From positions 1 to 29,203 of the forward strand of contig CAZWVJ010000022.1 of the NCBI GenBank assembly GCA_964636865.1: DNA of 29,203 bases, in the 5' to 3' direction. This document shows positions 1 through 8,635 of the stretch, piece after piece (positions within the stretch are counted from its first letter, which is position 1; every line of letters begins with the position of its first letter). The position numbers were made by a program, and so were the translations under genes. Source of the DNA: B1SED10-75 sp964636865 (GTDB taxonomy: Bacteria; Bacillota; Dethiobacteria; DTU022; PWGO01). Under the pieces are notes generated by a model. That model had not been told where the DNA came from, made no database searches, and was given only the letters and a program-made list of their open reading frames with translations.

Positions 1-2
1 AA

Positions 3-2660
3 ATATATGACACCCGGGCGCAATATATAGGAGAAGTTCTCTTCAGCGCCGTGCTTGATGAAGCAGCGGTACTGGCGGGCAACTACGAAATCTCCAGCAT
101 GATACATGATGCTATCTTTGACGAAGAAGATGGTCTGCTCTACCAGGCTGAAAACCCAGGTGAAACCGTGGTGGCAATGCTTAAGAACTGGATGGAAGAC
201 GACGGCTTATACGAACTGCTGGAAGGCATACTGTGGGATTGCGTGGTAGACGATGAAGAATGTTCCCATGATGACAGGTGTGGTGAGTGTGAAGGCTACT
301 ACGGACGCTCCTCTCCGGATATGCCTTATGAACCGGAAGCTATGACTGTAGGCACCGCCGAAGAAACATCGGCAAGCCATAACTTCCTGACCAGCGCTAT
401 CGCGGATGCACTTAACTGGCTGGAGGCAAGAAGCGATGCAGATGAGGATGCCGAAACCGTGGATGTGCAGGACTTCGTATATACCCAGGAGGAGGAAGAC
501 CTGGTGCCCGATGATGCCCTGCGCAATGCCATTAAGGCGGCATTGATTGCCTTCGACCTTGATACCCTGGATCCGGAAATTACGGAAGCCAGGTTGGGTG
601 AAATGCGCCACCTCTCAGCTGTGGACAGGGGCATCGAAGACCTTACCGGCCTGGAATATGCCACTTCGCTGGACTACCTGGACCTGCCCGGTAATGAAAT
701 CTCGGACATAGGGGTGTTAGGCGACCTGCCGCTGAGTGCCCTTTCCCTGGCCGACAACAATATCGATGATGTGGGAGATATCCCCGATGGGCTGGAGAAG
801 CTGGACCTATCCGGCACGGATATAACCGATATCGGTGGTCTCGATGTGAGTGAGCTCACCAGGTTAAACCTCTCTAACACTGCAGTCAGTGATATTAGCG
901 GCCTCGACACTGCAACTAACCTGGAGCGCCTCTACCTGAGCGGCACTGCTGTGAGCGAGATACCTGACCTCACAGGCTTGGATCTGAAGAGAGTTACGCT
1001 GGCAGATACTGAAATAGGCGCCGGCGACCTTGAAAACCTGCCGGATACTGTAGAAGTGCTGGACATTTCCGGTAACGAAATAGTAAATATCGATGGATTG
1101 TCAGAAATGGAACTGTGGAGGCTGAACGCCGCCGGCAACGATCTGGCAGAGGCAGATTTGGACAACCTGGATAATTCCACAGAAAGACTGTGGGAGCTCA
1201 ACCTTGCCGATAATGATCTTACGGATCTCTCTGGTCTTCCGGACGTATACAGCCTGAGAGACCTGGATGTGTCCGGTAACGATTTAACCGAGCTTAATGT
1301 GGATTGGGGACAGTTCGATTCTCTCCGCACGCTGGATGTATCCGGAAGTGATTTGAGCGGCGAATTGACTGACCTTCCCGAGAGCCTGGAAGCGCTTTAC
1401 GCAGCCGATGCCGTGCTTGCTGACGGTGATGTAGGTGATGTAGCTGCTCTGGAAAACCTCCGTAGGTTGGACCTCTCCGGTAACCCGGTGGCGGATGGAA
1501 TTGATGCACTCAGTGACATGGCCCTGGAAATGCTGAATCTTTCTGCTACGGGAATCGGAGATGCCCATATGGGCGATGTGGCAGCCATTCAGCTTGATGC
1601 CACCCTTCAGGGACTCAAGCTGTGGGTACAAATGCTTCCCGAGGAGACCTTCCAGGATGTAGAGTTCATGGCCAAGCCCGCCGGAGGCGGCGAACTTTAC
1701 CTGGCAGACAACGATATAACAGACGTAAATGACCTGGTAGGCAAGAGGCTGCATACCCTGGACCTCTCCGGTAATGCCCTTACCGGTGGTGCACTGGGTG
1801 CCTTTGTAGATAATGTAGATAATGACCGCATCTACATGGAAACTTATGAAGGCGGCGGCATCCTGGACCTCTCCGACAATGAAATTTCCAGCTTGGATGC
1901 GTGGTGGGACGGTGAGACGACAAGACATCCCGTTCTCCCGTACGAGCCCCATGAAGAACTGAAAGAAATGGATGCCATCTTCCTGCAGGCAAATACGCTG
2001 GGTGAAATCTACTACTATACCAAGGAGATGTCCGAAAATGAAGAACTGCACAGAAATTACTCCATAGCAACCAACCTGGCAGATTCCCTTACCTTCACCC
2101 GGGTATACCACCAGTACGAAATGAATTCGGATAAAGAAGAGGATGACTACATCAGATACACCAGCGAAGATTATTGGGCATCTGGCACAGTGACGGATGT
2201 AAACGGTGAAGTGGTGGAAGGCGCAACAGTGACGGTGTGGGCGGATGAAGACGGCGATGTTTCCACCAGCGATGCGGAGCCTTTTGATACTGCCACCACC
2301 GATGAAGACGGTTCCTTCCAGGTAATCCTGCCCGGTGAAGGCTACACGCTGGAAGTAAGCGCGGAAGGTTACCTGACGCAGGAAGTTGACGAATTTGAAG
2401 TGGAACTGGAAACTTACGATGTGGGAGTGCATGAAGTCGGTATCCAGGATGTGGATTCCCTGGAGATGGAGTTGGCCGGTGACGTCCTTAACTCCGGAAG
2501 CGTGGATGTAGCCGATGCGGTAAGTGTACTGCGGCATGTGGCCGGTATTGAAGAGCTGGACGATGATGCCATTCGCCGTGCTCTCGGAGTCAGCGACGGT
2601 GAGAATTTGAATTCCAGCGTTGCCGTGCAAATCTTGAGAAAGGCGGTAGGTTTAAACTAA
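3..2660 (+). CDS. Leucine-rich-repeat dockerin protein, 5' end outside window
   Basis: The reading frame is open from base 3 to the TAA at 2658-2660 with no stop before the first GTG at 51, so the gene very probably begins left of the window and the true start and signal peptide are not visible. The visible part holds an acidic N-terminal region with a Cys cluster (around bases 238-300), then many leucine-rich repeats of the L-x-x-L-x-L-x-x-N/T-x-I type (roughly bases 600-1980), a carboxypeptidase-regulatory-like beta domain (about 2180-2450) and a C-terminal type I dockerin-like pair (about 2475-2660; GDVLNSGSVDVADAVSVLR, then a weaker second half). Repeats of this class mediate protein binding; dockerins bind cohesins or anchor proteins at the cell surface. 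The protein is strongly acidic. The RCC1 protein downstream shares the dockerin architecture. The ligand is unknown. The domain calls are firm; the function is not. Confidence 0.85.
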   Translation: MYDTRAQYIGEVLFSAVLDEAAVLAGNYEISSMIHDAIFDEEDGLLYQAENPGETVVAMLKNWMEDDGLYELLEGILWDCVVDDEECSHDDRCGECEGYYGRSSPDMPYEPEAMTVGTAEETSASHNFLTSAIADALNWLEARSDADEDAETVDVQDFVYTQEEEDLVPDDALRNAIKAALIAFDLDTLDPEITEARLGEMRHLSAVDRGIEDLTGLEYATSLDYLDLPGNEISDIGVLGDLPLSALSLADNNIDDVGDIPDGLEKLDLSGTDITDIGGLDVSELTRLNLSNTAVSDISGLDTATNLERLYLSGTAVSEIPDLTGLDLKRVTLADTEIGAGDLENLPDTVEVLDISGNEIVNIDGLSEMELWRLNAAGNDLAEADLDNLDNSTERLWELNLADNDLTDLSGLPDVYSLRDLDVSGNDLTELNVDWGQFDSLRTLDVSGSDLSGELTDLPESLEALYAADAVLADGDVGDVAALENLRRLDLSGNPVADGIDALSDMALEMLNLSATGIGDAHMGDVAAIQLDATLQGLKLWVQMLPEETFQDVEFMAKPAGGGELYLADNDITDVNDLVGKRLHTLDLSGNALTGGALGAFVDNVDNDRIYMETYEGGGILDLSDNEISSLDAWWDGETTRHPVLPYEPHEELKEMDAIFLQANTLGEIYYYTKEMSENEELHRNYSIATNLADSLTFTRVYHQYEMNSDKEEDDYIRYTSEDYWASGTVTDVNGEVVEGATVTVWADEDGDVSTSDAEPFDTATTDEDGSFQVILPGEGYTLEVSAEGYLTQEVDEFEVELETYDVGVHEVGIQDVDSLEMELAGDVLNSGSVDVADAVSVLRHVAGIEELDDDAIRRALGVSDGENLNSSVAVQILRKAVGLN

Positions 2661-2689
2661 CTGCTAAGAATAGCGGCAAAAAGTGAATG

Positions 2690-2727
2690 AAAAAAATGGG
2701 GTTGCCCGCAAGGGGCAGCCCCATTTT
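2690..2727 (+). terminator. Rho-independent terminator after the LRR gene
   Basis: A 12-bp stem (2696-2707 with 2713-2724, one T-G wobble) closes a five-base loop and is followed by TTTT. It lies about 30 bases after the LRR stop codon and so separates that gene from the RCC1 gene. Confidence 0.85.
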
Positions 2728-2836
2728 AATAAATTAAGGACTATTTATTTGGAAAAAAGGTTTTGCCAGAGCCCTTAATATGATAGAATATTATTAAGTT
2801 ATATAAAAAAGCAAAAAAATGGGAAGGTGGGTAATT

Positions 2837-4486
2837 ATGATTAAAATAAAGAGCCGCTGGAGCGCTTTATCCATTTTGATTAGTGCCGTCTTGTTAATGG
2901 CTGTGGCCATACCCCCGGGAGTGAATGCGCAAGCCATTACCCCGGAAGACCTGGTAGAATTGCCGGCAGCGCAAACTTTAGATCATGACGGGGAAGATAT
3001 TGCCTCTATTAGCCCGCAGGTTATTTATGACATAGAAGAAGTGTCTGCGGGAGGGCATCATTCCTTGGTCCTGCGGGGAAACGGCAGCATTTACGCATTT
3101 GGCCGGAATAGTCAAGGCCGGCTGGGTCTCGGTGATTTTGAACATCGGGATGAAGCCGTAAAAATACCCCGCGATGGGGAGGACGGAGAGGGGTTGCCCT
3201 ATGCCATTAATGCTGTAGATATATGCGCCGGCAAAGAGCATTCCCTGGTGCTTCTGGAAAACGGTTATGTTTATTCATTCGGCTACAGCTCCGACGGCCA
3301 GCTGGGCCACGGCTCTTTTGGTGAGATCGTTACCGTTCCTACAAGGATTGAAAGAAACCTCCCCGCTGATGTGGGTGCGGTGGGGATTGCCGCCGGCGGA
3401 AGCCATTCTTTGATTGTCCTGGATAACGGTGATGTTTATTCTTTTGGAGGCAACGATGAGGGACAGTTGGGTTTAGGGCATAGCCACGATCGCAATAGCC
3501 CCCAAAAAATTCCCCGCGATGGTGAAGGGGGCGAGGGCCTTCCCGCAGATGTGGATGCGGTAGCGGTTGCTGCCGGAGGAGACCATTCCCTCGTTCTTTT
3601 GGAAAACGGCGACCTATACTCTTTCGGTTGCAATGATGAGTATCAACTCGGCCTCGGCCACAGCAATAATAAAGAAGTCCCCACCAAAATATCTCGCGGC
3701 GCAGATGGTTTACCCGCAGAAGTAGATGTGGAAAAGCTTTCTGCCGGAGAGGAACACTCCCTGGTTCTTTTGGAGAACGGCGAAATTTATTCTTTCGGCT
3801 ACGGCATGTACGGGCGCCTGGGTCACGACTCTTCACGCAGTGAATCAATGCCCAGACTTGTGGAAGATCTGGAAGACAGAAATATGATTTCCATATCTGC
3901 CGGAAAAGAACATTCCCTGGTAGTTGAAGATGACGGTACTGTCTATTCGTTTGGCCGGAATAATTTTGGGCAACTAGGAGTGGGTGAAAAGGAACCGTGC
4001 GAAGATTATGACCCCGAGAATGGTGAATGCGATATATGCGATCCCTTGGAAGGCGAATACTGCGAAGAGGCATCTGAGATAGTAAGTGAGTTGTCGCCCC
4101 GGGAAATTGAAGCCATACCTCCAAAAGCCGGGGTAGTTTCTGCCTCCAGTCATTCCCTGGTGGGCATGGGCGACCAAACCCTTTACTCCTTTGGATTAAA
4201 TAACTACGGCCAGCTCGGAGTGGGGCATGAAGACAATCTATATCTTCCGGAAAAAGTGATTCTGCCGGAGCCGGAGATTATCTACGGCGATGTGGACGGG
4301 GACAGGAAAATTACCGTAAATGATGCTGTCATGGTTCTTCGCGGCATAGTGGGCATTATAGACCTTAAGGACTGGCAGCTGGAAGCCGGTGATGTAACCG
4401 GAACGGGTGCTTTAAGTGTTGATGATGCTATTCAAATTCTCCGCCATGTGGTGAAAATAATCGACACCTTTCCCGTAGAAGAATGA
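2837..4486 (+). CDS. Secreted RCC1-repeat (beta-propeller) dockerin protein
   Basis: I chose the ATG at 2837, not 2819, because GGAAGGTGGG lies just upstream of it and the protein then begins MIKIKSR with a typical signal peptide: a hydrophobic core, then a likely cut after VNA near residue 31. Seven RCC1-type repeats follow (about residues 65-470), each with a core like AGxxHSLVLLENGxxYSFG and ending QLGLG, enough for a complete seven-bladed propeller. The last 65 residues are a type I dockerin with two halves (GDVDGDRKITVNDAVMVLR and GDVTGTGALSVDDAIQILR). Between repeats 6 and 7 there is an acidic insertion with five cysteines (about residues 385-412). Likely an extracellular or surface scaffold or binding protein; the ligand cannot be read from sequence. 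It follows the LRR gene, which carries the same dockerin type. Confidence 0.88.
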   Translation: MIKIKSRWSALSILISAVLLMAVAIPPGVNAQAITPEDLVELPAAQTLDHDGEDIASISPQVIYDIEEVSAGGHHSLVLRGNGSIYAFGRNSQGRLGLGDFEHRDEAVKIPRDGEDGEGLPYAINAVDICAGKEHSLVLLENGYVYSFGYSSDGQLGHGSFGEIVTVPTRIERNLPADVGAVGIAAGGSHSLIVLDNGDVYSFGGNDEGQLGLGHSHDRNSPQKIPRDGEGGEGLPADVDAVAVAAGGDHSLVLLENGDLYSFGCNDEYQLGLGHSNNKEVPTKISRGADGLPAEVDVEKLSAGEEHSLVLLENGEIYSFGYGMYGRLGHDSSRSESMPRLVEDLEDRNMISISAGKEHSLVVEDDGTVYSFGRNNFGQLGVGEKEPCEDYDPENGECDICDPLEGEYCEEASEIVSELSPREIEAIPPKAGVVSASSHSLVGMGDQTLYSFGLNNYGQLGVGHEDNLYLPEKVILPEPEIIYGDVDGDRKITVNDAVMVLRGIVGIIDLKDWQLEAGDVTGTGALSVDDAIQILRHVVKIIDTFPVEE

Positions 4487-4559
4487 GGTGCTAAAGAGGT
4501 GAAATTTGAAGGGACGCACTGTCATTCTTCCCTTAAAAATATGTATTGATACGAGTTTG

Positions 4560-4591
4560 AAGGGCGCGCTTTTCGAAAACGTGCCCTTTTT
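4560..4591 (+). terminator. Rho-independent terminator after the RCC1 gene
   Basis: AAGGGCGCG (4560-4568) pairs with CGTGCCCTT (4580-4588), with one G-T wobble, and is followed by a T run. It ends the RCC1 transcript and lies inside a short open frame (4506-4721) that is therefore unlikely to be a gene. Confidence 0.8.
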
Positions 4592-4717
4592 GCAAATAAA
4601 GTCGAGAGTAAGCTCTGTTTATGTAGATATAAAGAGCTATTGTAAATTAAGTGTCGGCTCTTTAAGGGTATTCCCGGCAGGGCAAAAAATAGGGTTTATC
4701 AGCCTGCATCAGTTGCT

Positions 4718-4746
4718 TTGACATAGAAAAGCAATCAGATTAAAAT
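4718..4746 (+). promoter_or_regulatory. Sigma-A type promoter for the methyltransferase gene
   Basis: TTGACA (4718-4723), a spacer of exactly 17 bases, then TAAAAT (4741-4746). It lies about 40 bases before the methyltransferase ATG and downstream of the preceding terminator, so it probably starts the SAM-cycle genes. Confidence 0.75.
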
Positions 4747-4785
4747 TAATTTTAGTGATTAGTTAAGGGAAAGGAGGATTTTATA

Positions 4786-5619
4786 ATGAATGAAAAATCC
4801 AATGCGGAAATAACTAAAGGATATTATGACAGCCTGGCTAATGAACTTTACAAGGAATGCTGGGGTGGCGAGAACCACCACATGGGGATTTTTGACCACA
4901 CCGATGATTTTTACGAGGCGGCCCAGAGAGCCAACGAAAACCTGGTGGGCAAACTCCGGGTCAAGGATGGCGACATCCTGCTGGATATCGGCAGCGGCTT
5001 TTGCGGATTGCCCCGCTATATTGTCGCCAATACCCCGGTGAAAAAGGTTTATGGCTTAAATATTTCCGAGAAAGAAAACGAGTACGCTCGGGAGAAAAAC
5101 CGTAAGGAGGGCCTGGATGACCGTATCGAAGTCATCGACGGTGATTTTCATGATATGCCCTTTAAAGACGAGTCATTTGACGTCATGGTCAGCCAGGAAT
5201 CCATGCTGCACAGCCCCGATGAGGCGAAAATGCTGCGGGAGTGCGCCCGGGTGCTGAAAAAAGGCGGACACTTTGTATTTAGCGATATCCTGGAGATGCC
5301 CGGCTTAACCAGGGAAGAGGCGGAAAAAGTTTACGCCCGCATCCAGGTGCCCTATCTTGGCACTTTCGATATATACAAGGAAGAATTGCCCAAAGCGGGT
5401 TTCGAAATAGAGGAAATTCAGGACCTGGGCAGCAGCAACATTGCCAAGTCTTACCAGTCCGTGCATGACAACCTCAAGGCAAAGAAGGAATACCTGGTCA
5501 AGGAGAAAAACATCCCCGAGGAAATGGTGGATAATACCCTCAACGCCTTGCAGTTTTGGGTAGATAAAGCCTCCGAGGGCAAAATCGGCTGGGGACTCTT
5601 CTCGGCGGTGAAGAAGTAG
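4786..5619 (+). CDS. SAM-dependent sarcosine/dimethylglycine-type N-methyltransferase
   Basis: A 277-residue class I methyltransferase. Motif I is LLDIGSGFCG (residues 65-74); later parts read IDGDFHDMPF and VLKKGGHFVFSDIL. The N-terminal YYDS...ECWGGENHHMGI segment and the C-terminal GKIGWGLF resemble sarcosine/dimethylglycine N-methyltransferases, which methylate sarcosine or dimethylglycine to glycine betaine using SAM. That specificity is inferred from remembered family features; a related small-molecule methyltransferase is the main alternative. The glycine/sarcosine methyltransferase that would complete the pathway is not in this window. AAAGGAGG lies eight bases before the ATG, and a good promoter lies upstream. 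The following genes for adenosine kinase and SAH hydrolase would clear the SAH product, which supports a high-flux SAM methylation role such as making an osmolyte. Confidence 0.78.
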   Translation: MNEKSNAEITKGYYDSLANELYKECWGGENHHMGIFDHTDDFYEAAQRANENLVGKLRVKDGDILLDIGSGFCGLPRYIVANTPVKKVYGLNISEKENEYAREKNRKEGLDDRIEVIDGDFHDMPFKDESFDVMVSQESMLHSPDEAKMLRECARVLKKGGHFVFSDILEMPGLTREEAEKVYARIQVPYLGTFDIYKEELPKAGFEIEEIQDLGSSNIAKSYQSVHDNLKAKKEYLVKEKNIPEEMVDNTLNALQFWVDKASEGKIGWGLFSAVKK

Positions 5620-5638
5620 CTGCTTTGCTTTGGAAAGG

Positions 5639-5812
5639 GCTGCAAAATAGGCTTGGGCCTCTTCTCTTTTTTATAACCCTGTGTGTTAACTTGTTAACTT
5701 AATGGCTGCAAAATAGGCTTGGGCTTCTTCTTGGCAGTGAGGAAGTTACTGCTTTGGTGAAAAGGTGGTTGCCCTGGTGAAAAAGTTAGCTGCCTTGGAA
5801 AGCAGAACCCTG
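5639..5812 (+). pseudogene. Decayed tandem copies of the methyltransferase 3' end
   Basis: The last ~50 bases of the methyltransferase gene (from 5579) recur as a truncated copy at 5639-5668, a longer copy at 5704-5753 (by my hand alignment about 40 of 49 positions match) and a degraded piece at 5777-5812. The copies still translate to CKIGLGLFSF and CKIGLGFFLAVRK beside the parent GKIGWGLFSAVKK, but they carry stops and no start. The pieces alternate with CTGTGTGTTAAC motifs, which suggests serial duplication and decay rather than expressed genes. Confidence 0.6.
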
Positions 5813-5942
5813 GTACGCTGTGTGTTAACTTGTTCATAGTTTCGAAGCTCTGGCCGACCGGCCTTACGCTGTAAGCTGTGTGTTAACATACGGCCTAAGC
5901 CTAATCATAGTAAGCTGGAACTCTTGTACGCTGTGTGTTAAC
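5679..5942 (+). repeat. CTGTGTGTTAAC short repeat, four copies
   Basis: The 12-mer CTGTGTGTTAAC occurs at 5679-5690, 5818-5829, 5876-5887 and 5931-5942; three copies are preceded by ACG or AAG and three are followed by TTG. A partial reverse copy lies in the hairpin at 10279-10326. The rest of the 5620-6126 gap holds no credible gene. Confidence 0.7.
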
Positions 5943-6126
5943 TTGCTGGCGGGAGGGGAGTTAGGTGAGGGGGTATTTCACCCTCTCATAGTTGGGGAGC
6001 GTCCCCCTCGATTTAGTGTAGAGGATCCTTACCTCTGCCAAAGCGAAATGGTGTGTAACATCCACCTCACCAGTTAAGAAATAAGAAAAATTAACCCCTT
6101 TATGGGTAAGGAGTGAAAAATATTTC

Positions 6127-7125
6127 ATGGTAAATTCTAAGTCTATCAGGGTTATTGGAGTGGGAAACCCCATCGTGGATTTACTGGCGCGGGTGGATGA
6201 ATCTTTTGTGGAATCCATCCCCGGCGAAAAGGGAGGCATGGTGCTGGTTTCCCCGGATGAGATGGAGGGTTTGCTCAGCAAACTGGGCAGCGCCGAGATA
6301 GAGAAAGTCCCCGGCGGTTCGGCGGCAAACACTGTTTTTGCCATGGCCCGCCTGGGCGCCGAGGCAGCTATGATCGGTAAGATCCGTCGGGACGAGGCGG
6401 GTGAGTTTTATCAGCAGACTTTCCGCGAACTGGGGGGAGATACTTCCCGCTTCAAGTTTACCGATGAAACTCCCACCGCCCGCTGTCTGAGCCTGGTCAC
6501 CCCCGATTCGCAGCGCACCATGCGTACCGACCTGGGCGCGGCGGCATTGTTGGAACCGGGCGAAATAGACAAGCAGGATTTTGAATCTTATCAGCACGCT
6601 CACCTGGAGGGCTATCTCTTTTTCAACAGTCCGGAGCTTTTTGAAAAGGCGCTGCACTGCGCCAAATCTGCCGGTTGCACAGTAAGCGTGGATCTTGGTT
6701 CTTTCGAAGTGGTAAAAGCCATGGGGCAGGATGCCACCCGCCTGTTGCGGGATTATGTGGATTTTGTGTTCGCCAACGAGGAAGAGGCGGAGCAATTTTG
6801 CGGCGACGGAAATCCCCAAAATGCCCTGCGCCGGTTTGCGGAAGTTTGCGACAATGTAGCGGTCAAACTCGGCGCCGAAGGCTCGCTGCTCAGTTGCGGC
6901 GGCCGGCAGTGCCGGGTGGATGCCCAAACCGTGGACAATGTGCTGGATACCACCGGTGCCGGCGATTTGTGGGCAGCAGGGTTCTTGTACGGCTACTTAA
7001 GGGGTTCTTCCCTGGAGGAATGCGGCCACTTAGGAGCGGCGCTGGGTGCCGAGGTAGTGCAGTGCATAGGCCCCAAACTGCCTCCGGATTCCTGGAATAA
7101 AATCGGAAATATGCTTTCCCCCTAA
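6127..7125 (+). CDS. PfkB-family sugar kinase, probable adenosine kinase
   Basis: A 332-residue ribokinase/PfkB protein. It has the N-terminal GNPIVD segment, the PGGSAANT substrate-site motif (about residue 62) and the C-terminal anion-hole motif DTTGAGD (about residues 274-280) with the catalytic Asp. The family phosphorylates sugars or nucleosides with ATP. I call adenosine kinase because it lies just before SAH hydrolase and after a SAM-dependent methyltransferase: the product would be AMP from the adenosine released by AhcY. The PfkB assignment is secure; substrate choice is mostly contextual. An AAGGAG sits about 13 bases before the ATG, a rather long spacing. It is probably cotranscribed with ahcY, whose start is 97 bases away. 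Confidence 0.82.
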   Translation: MVNSKSIRVIGVGNPIVDLLARVDESFVESIPGEKGGMVLVSPDEMEGLLSKLGSAEIEKVPGGSAANTVFAMARLGAEAAMIGKIRRDEAGEFYQQTFRELGGDTSRFKFTDETPTARCLSLVTPDSQRTMRTDLGAAALLEPGEIDKQDFESYQHAHLEGYLFFNSPELFEKALHCAKSAGCTVSVDLGSFEVVKAMGQDATRLLRDYVDFVFANEEEAEQFCGDGNPQNALRRFAEVCDNVAVKLGAEGSLLSCGGRQCRVDAQTVDNVLDTTGAGDLWAAGFLYGYLRGSSLEECGHLGAALGAEVVQCIGPKLPPDSWNKIGNMLSP

Positions 7126-7222
7126 GAATTAATTTGGCAGATGACCTCAAATGGTTTTGGAAATGCGCTTTGGGAATGTGAAAGATAATATTGGGAATAA
7201 ACTACAAGGAGTGATTTTAAGA

Positions 7223-8635
7223 ATGAGTATGACCGGAAACGAAGATTATAAGGTAAGAGATATTAACCAGGCCGACTGGGGGCGCAAGGAAATCCAGATA
7301 GCCGAGCACGAGATGCCCGGCTTGATTACTACCCGCGAAAAATATGGTAAAGATAAGCCCCTGCAGGGGGTACGGGTAACGGGTAGCCTGCACATGACCA
7401 TCCAGACCGCCGTTTTGATTGAAACTCTCACCGCGCTGGGCGCCGAGGTGCGCTGGGCTTCCTGCAACATATTTTCCACCCAGGACCATGCCGCCGCGGC
7501 AATCGCCGCTGCCGGCGTTCCCGTGTTTGCCTGGAAGGGCGAGACGCTGGAAGAATACTGGTGGTGCATCAAGCAGGCGCTGACCTTCCCCGGCGGGAAA
7601 GGCCCTCAGCTAATTGTAGACGATGGGGGTGACGCCACTTTAATGCTGCATCGCGGTTACCAGGCCGAGGACAATCCCTCTATCCTGGATGAGCCCACCG
7701 ATAATAAAGAATTGCAGGAAGTCAACAAGAAGCTGAAGGAATCTCTGCAGGAGGATCCCCAATTCTGGCATCGGGCGGTGCAGGATTGTAAGGGTGTATC
7801 TGAAGAAACCACCACCGGGGTGAACCGCCTCTACCAGATGGAAGAATCCGGTGAACTGTTGATTCCCGCCATCAATGTAAACGACTCCATTACCAAGAGC
7901 AAGTTCGACAACATTTACGGCTGCCGCGAGTCTCTGGTGGACGGCATCAAACGCGCCACTGATGTAATGATTGCCGGCAAAGTTGCCCTGGTATGCGGCT
8001 ACGGCGATGTGGGCAAGGGCAGCGCGGAAGCTCTGGCGGCGCACAAAGCCCAGGTGTGGGTGACCGAGGTGGACCCCATCTGCGCCCTGCAGGCATATAT
8101 GGAAGGCTACCGGGTGGTTACCGTGGAAGACGCCCTGCCCTATGCCGATATTTACGTCACCGCCACCGGCAACAAGGACGTCATTACTACCGAGCACATG
8201 TCGCAGATGAAGGATCAGGCCATCGTTTGCAATATCGGCCATTTTGATAACGAAATCCAGGTGGATGCCCTCAACGAAATGAAGGAAGTCACCCATACCA
8301 ATATCAAGCCCCAGGTGGATATGTATACTTTCCCCGGCGGCAATTCCATCTACCTGCTGGCGGAAGGACGCCTGGTTAATTTGGGCTGCGCCACGGGCCA
8401 TCCCAGCTTTGTCATGTCCAGCAGTTTCACCAACCAGGTGCTGGCTCAAATTGACCTCTGGACCGAGCCCAAGGATATCGGGGTTTACCGCCTTTCCAAA
8501 GAACTGGACGAGGAAGTGGCTCGCCTGCATTTAGCCAAACTGGGCGCCCGCTTAACGGCCATGGATGATGATCAGGCTTCCTATGTGGGCATTCCCAAGG
8601 AAGGGCCGTTTAAGTCCGAACACTACCGTTATTAA
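7223..8635 (+). CDS. ahcY: S-adenosylhomocysteine hydrolase (adenosylhomocysteinase)
   Basis: An NAD-dependent cytosolic enzyme that splits SAH to homocysteine and adenosine. The open frame reaches back to 7151, but I prefer the ATG at 7223 because AAGGAGTG lies upstream and the protein then begins close to the usual family N terminus (470 residues). Visible family signatures are GVSEETTTGVNRLYQM, KSKFDNIYGCRESLVDG, the NAD-binding GYGDVGKGSA (about residues 259-268) and the conserved end HYRY. It carries the insertion of about 40 residues (ILDEPTDNKELQ...FWHRAV) seen in the long subtype common in proteobacteria and eukaryotes and absent from the short archaeal/thermophile type. It follows the adenosine kinase gene and would relieve product inhibition of the upstream methyltransferase. 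The call is firm. Confidence 0.97.
   Translation: MSMTGNEDYKVRDINQADWGRKEIQIAEHEMPGLITTREKYGKDKPLQGVRVTGSLHMTIQTAVLIETLTALGAEVRWASCNIFSTQDHAAAAIAAAGVPVFAWKGETLEEYWWCIKQALTFPGGKGPQLIVDDGGDATLMLHRGYQAEDNPSILDEPTDNKELQEVNKKLKESLQEDPQFWHRAVQDCKGVSEETTTGVNRLYQMEESGELLIPAINVNDSITKSKFDNIYGCRESLVDGIKRATDVMIAGKVALVCGYGDVGKGSAEALAAHKAQVWVTEVDPICALQAYMEGYRVVTVEDALPYADIYVTATGNKDVITTEHMSQMKDQAIVCNIGHFDNEIQVDALNEMKEVTHTNIKPQVDMYTFPGGNSIYLLAEGRLVNLGCATGHPSFVMSSSFTNQVLAQIDLWTEPKDIGVYRLSKELDEEVARLHLAKLGARLTAMDDDQASYVGIPKEGPFKSEHYRY

Noticed and set aside
1284..2630. 448-codon minus-strand open frame across the LRR gene
   Set aside because: It mirrors the repetitive, biased codons of the plus-strand LRR gene, has no recognisable domain and no ribosome site.
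2763..2789. Promoter TTGCCA/TAGAAT before the RCC1 gene
   Set aside because: The spacer is only 15 bases, so the match is too weak to list as a feature.
4506..4721. 71-codon frame after the RCC1 gene
   Set aside because: Contains the terminator hairpin at 4560-4591 and the -35 box of the next promoter, and its product is unlike any known family.
5880..6077. 65-codon frame before the adenosine kinase gene
   Set aside because: Starts within the CTGTGTGTTAAC repeat region, has no ribosome site and no family resemblance.
7640..8530. 296-codon minus-strand frame antisense to ahcY
   Set aside because: Lies entirely within a firmly identified gene and resembles no protein family.
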